Assembly (NCBI GenBank): GCA_019633425.1 | Contig: WSUB01000013.1 | Coordinates: 62,001 to 126,000 of the forward strand | Direction of reading: 5' to 3' | DNA length: 64,000 bases | From: Tulasnella sp. 424 | Taxonomy: Eukaryota; Basidiomycota; Agaricomycetes; Cantharellales; Tulasnellaceae | In this document: piece by piece, positions 60,601 to 64,000 of the stretch | How the letters are laid out: each line of letters starts with the position of its first letter | How positions within the stretch are numbered: the first letter of the stretch is position 1 | Position numbers and translations under genes: made by a program | The notes under the pieces: generated by a model | The model's input: the letters and a program-made list of their open reading frames with translations, nothing else | Told to the model about the DNA's origin: nothing | Databases searched by the model: none

Positions 60601-60815
60601 GTGGTTCGGCGAAAGTACTCATAACCGGTTGGAGATGTGGTGGGTTTAGGTACGTTGCGTTCCTAACTTTAAATCGGCGGAAGAAACCGCTGACCTTTGG
60701 TCCAATCGACCAGGACTCGGACTCCTTCCCTCTCGACTTTGTTCATCGTAAACCCTGTGGCCCATAGCCGTCCCATAGCCTGACCATCTTTCAATTGTAT
60801 ACGACTTAGCTCGAC
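57691..60815. other. Unit 3 spacer
   Basis: Counterpart of the other two spacers. The minus-strand frame at 58857-59282 (141 codons, KSEGSVLFQRGSTEKK, KFTRSDKLAPEVNVACVIES) is the longest version of the decayed frame seen in units 1 and 2. A local duplication is visible at 60155-60190, where 'agattagatccgg ctccgtggta' occurs twice. No gene is supported. Confidence 0.5.
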
Positions 60816-63800
60816 ATGGCATACAGCCTGCGATCCCAGCCCACAGAACCTCAAAGGCATTCCAAGGCTGTAAGTCCTCCCCGTAGCACAAGGGGGAGTA
60901 GGCATTGACGTGGGACTTTGAAGCGGGAGATTCTTAACGGAATGTCCCGGAGCCGAATCGACCCCAGTTGGATCAAAACCAGAGAAACCAAACCACGTAC
61001 CAGAGGCGGACAGGGCACAGTTGTCGTCGGAACTATAATTCCTCCTGAAGTATTTGTGACACGGATCCCTGAAGAAGACCAGAAAACGCTCCTTGAGACG
61101 CAATTGGCAATAAAGAAGTTCGAATGGGATCGTGAGGATGCGGAAGCATCCGCCAAGTTTTTTAATGTATGGCTGTCGTCATATGTTTCCTTCGCTGTAC
61201 TAATTGCCTCCACACCAGTCTTTCGCCAACGAGCTCAGTATAATGGCCAGCCTTTCTCACCCAAACGTTGTCGAATTTGTGGGTTTTGTCGAGGACATGG
61301 ACAAGGGCGACGCTTGGATCGTTTTATCTTGGGAACCGAACGGAAACGTTCGAGAGTTTCTGGCGTCCGGCGAGTGGGACATTCCCGAACGTTTATCCTT
61401 GGTGAGCATGTGTCGTGCGTACCATTAATGTTAAGTGATACAAACGGATCGTCCACTTAGATTCAAGATGTAGCTAAGGGCGTGGATTATTTACATACGA
61501 GACGACCTCCGATCTGCCACGGCGACCTCAAGTCGGTGAGTCCATCAAGCAACCGTTCGAGATCCCGCACACTCATCGACCGGTGTTCTAGTTAAACATC
61601 CTAGTCAGCTCCTCGTATCATGCACTGATCACGGATTTTGGATCGGCCCGGGCTAAAGGAAACGTCGACCTAAAGACAGAGGACGGTGGCTCGGAACTAC
61701 CGCGCCGGGGAACAATCGACGACGTTGTCCAAGGATTGATTTCTCCAAAAATTAAATTCAACCGATCCAACTTGGAACTCACTTTAACGGGACCGGGGTT
61801 TTCGCTGCGGTGGACAGCCCCTGAGGTGCTGAACAACGGGGTGCAAGATTTACCGAGCGATCTCTGGGCTCTCGGCTGGATCTGCTGGGAGGTAAGCACG
61901 CTACGAGCTAGAGGATATCCACCGCTTTCTACTGACATATACTTTAGATCTTCACCGGTAAAATACCATTCGAAGAACTCAGTGCCACAGGGCCAATTAT
62001 ATCGACCGTTATAAAGGGGAATTTGCCGGCAATTCGAGAAGACGCCGACCTGTCTTGTGTTCTCAGCCTGTGTAGTTTGATGATGGACTGCTGGATGTCG
62101 AATTCGGCGGAGAGGATTGATGCCTCGACGTTTCGGCGAAAGGTTGGCTTTATGGTGAGTGCGTTGATGTCGATGGAGGACTACGTTAAACGAGCCGTTT
62201 ATCAGCCATCCTCGACGCCTTCGGTCAATATGTCTGGCGGTGCGAAGGTACGATCCGCAGCGCTGTTATATGAGTTAGGGAAGATGTATCGGCTTCAGGA
62301 TAATGGGGCAGTCGCCAAGTCCTACTTCCAGTCGGCCATCGAGATTGCGACCCGGACGAAGGACGAAAAGGCAAAGGCAAACGCGCTGGAGGGTCTTGGA
62401 ACAATTTATCGCGCTCAATCGAGGTATCAAGAGGCGGAGAAGTCTTTCATGGAGGCCCACGAGATCCACTCTCGCATCGGGAACGACCTGGGTGCAGCGA
62501 ACGCGTTTGACGGTCTGGGAGAGACCTACCGTGCTCAGTCGAGAGAGCAAGATGCGGAGAAGGCTTTCATGGAGGCCCACGAGATCTACTCCCGCAGCGG
62601 GCAAGACCTGGGTGTCGCGAACACATTGCACGGTCTGGGAGAGATCTACTATGCTCAGTCGAGAAACCAAGATGCGGAGAAGGCTTTCATAGAGGCCCAC
62701 GAGATCCATTCTCGCATCGGGAACGACCTGGATGCCGCAAATGCGTTGCGTGGCCTGGGGAATACCTGTCGCGCGCAGTCGAAGTATCAAGAGGCGGAGA
62801 AGGCTTCAATGGAGGCTCACAGGATCTACTCTCGTATAGGGGACAATTTGGGTGCTGCAAATGCGTTGCTCGGCTTGGGAAATACCTGTCAGGTGCAGTC
62901 GAGGTATCAAGAGGCGGAGAAGGCTTCCATGGAGGCCCACAAGATCTACTCTCGTATCGGGGACGACCTGGGTGCCGCCAATGCGTTGCTCGGCTTGGGG
63001 AATACCTGTCACGCGCAGTCGAAGTACCAAGAGGCGGAGAAGGCTTTCATGGAGGCCCACAAGATCCACTCTCGCATCGGGAACGACCTGGGTGTCGCGA
63101 ACGCTTTAGGCCGTCTGGGAGAGATTTACCGTGCTCAGTCGAGAAACCAAGAGGCGGAGAAGGCTTCCATGGAGGCCCACGAGATCTACTCTCGTATCGG
63201 GGACGACCTGGGCGCCGCCAATGCGCTGCTCGGCTTGGGGAATACCTGTCACGCGCAGTCGAGGTATCAAGAGGCGGAGAAGGCCTACATAGCGGCCCAC
63301 AAGATCCACTCTCTCATCGGGAACGACCTGGGTGCAGCGAACGCGTTTGACAGTCTGGGAGAGACCTACCGTGCTCAGTCGAGAAACCAAGATGCGGAGA
63401 AGGCTTTCATGGAGGCGCTTGAGATCCACTCTCGCATCGGGAACGACCAAGGCGCGGCAAACGCGTTACTCGGCTTAGGGAATAGCTATCGCGCTCAGTC
63501 GAAGAATCCCGAGGCTGAGAATGCTCTCAATAACGCTCACAACATCTACTCTCGCATTGGATATACCCTCGGCACCGGCGACGCATTACGCAGCCTCGCA
63601 ATGCTCTATAGCAACCAGAACAGACCTGACGCTGCGGCGGCGTTATACCACCAAGCAGCTGCTCATGATCCGTTGGACGCGGGTACCAGCAGAGCCAGAA
63701 CACTACTAGCCCTTGGGCGAGACTATCACGCTCGGTGCCGATACTTCGATGCGGAAGAGGCTGCTAGCGAAGCCCTTGCCATATGGATCAGCACCGCCAA

Positions 63801-64000
63801 CGAAAACGGTCAAGCAGGTGCTTCGTTGCTCTTAGCAATGATCTTCAAGTCTCAATCTAGGCACGACGAAGAAAAAGAGGCCCTCATTCAAGCTGGAACT
63901 GCACTTACTCACATTGGCTGCGATGGAGTTCGCGCAGTGACCTTGAATTGGATCGGCGACATCCACCTCGCGCAGAGCGAGTATGGCGAAGCAGAGGAGT
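60816..64000 (+). CDS. Protein kinase-TPR fusion protein, array copy 3 (cut by window end)
   Basis: Exons 60816-60869, 60924-61166, 61219-61401, 61461-61535, 61592-61891, 61948-62154, 62206-64000+; all phase-0 introns. Kinase motifs: RGGQGTVVVG, AIKKFEW, HGDLKSLNILV, ITDFGSAR, WTAPEVL, SDLWALGW. The frame stays open to the window edge, giving at least 952 aa and about 15 TPR repeats; by comparison with copies 1 and 2 roughly 100 aa are missing. TPR modules at 62461-63480 are the most uniform of the array and show a 240-bp two-module period (62941-63180 against 63181-63420). Confidence 0.88.
62401..63530 (+). repeat. Coding minisatellite of 120/240-bp TPR modules (copy 3)
   Basis: Direct repeats with 120-bp period encode EKAFMEAHEIHSRIGNDLGA-type modules. 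The pair 62461-62580 closely matches 63301-63420 although seven modules lie between, and 62941-63060 matches 63181-63300. Modules therefore occur in a shuffled order, as expected from unequal crossing over or gene conversion within the array. Confidence 0.85.

Larger units (their letters stand above)
41245..64000. repeat. Tandem array of ~8-kb units carrying kinase-TPR genes
   Basis: Unit 1 runs ~41245-49846, unit 2 ~49847-57686, unit 3 ~57687 to beyond the window. Each begins with the word tagcggagtttgaa, followed by a ~3-kb spacer, a kinase-TPR gene on the plus strand, a ~1.2-kb 3' spacer and a decayed minus-strand gene. Kinase start codons at 44458, 52569 and 60816 are spaced 8111 and 8247 bp. 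Units are alignable by eye almost end to end, with indels (unit 2 lacks the part equivalent to 43690-43990). Confidence 0.9.

Overview
The window looks like nuclear DNA of a basidiomycete fungus, most likely an Agaricomycete. Genes sit on both strands and are cut by many short introns (mostly 45-75 nt) with GT/AG and a few GC/AG borders. The products are typical of filamentous basidiomycetes: CBM1 carbohydrate-binding secreted proteins, many F-box proteins, a DUF2235 hydrolase, protein kinase-TPR fusions and conserved eukaryotic housekeeping genes. I cannot name the order or species from sequence alone. Exon models below were built by hand from splice signals, frame continuity and family motifs; where exon lengths are given they sum to an open frame.

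Layout. (1) 1-5.1 kb: an intact kinase-TPR gene (1413-3889) lies between two copies of a broken F-box locus (1-290 and 3927-4571). (2) 5.1-14.1 kb: single-copy genes: KCH-type potassium transporter, mitochondrial inner membrane protease IMP2, an F-box protein, arginyl-tRNA-protein transferase ATE1, and a Gln/His-rich protein. (3) 14.1-19.3 kb: about 5 kb with no gene I can support. (4) 19.3-25.6 kb: two tandem CBM1 secreted proteins, a remnant of a third, an intact DUF2235 hydrolase and a truncated copy of its 3' end. (5) 25.9-33.6 kb: two near-identical F-box genes in tandem, each followed by the 3' end of ALG8 (a truncated copy first, then the full gene), then VMA21 divergent from ALG8. (6) 34.3-41.1 kb: a 1041-aa low-complexity protein and the ribonucleotide reductase small subunit RNR2. 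(7) 41.2-64 kb: a tandem array of about 8-kb units, each with a long non-coding spacer, a protein kinase fused to a 40-aa TPR array, and a decayed minus-strand gene. Three kinase-TPR genes are visible, the last cut by the window edge.

Main point of interest: four members of one protein kinase-TPR family (one divergent, three in the array) share exon structure, including identical 183-, 75- and 207-nt kinase exons and all-phase-0 introns. The three array members carry TPR arrays of different lengths, built from nearly identical 120-bp modules. This resembles the hypervariable repeat domains of fungal NLR-like receptors, but with a kinase in the signalling position. The window also shows four separate local duplications, most of which created a truncated copy of a neighbouring gene.
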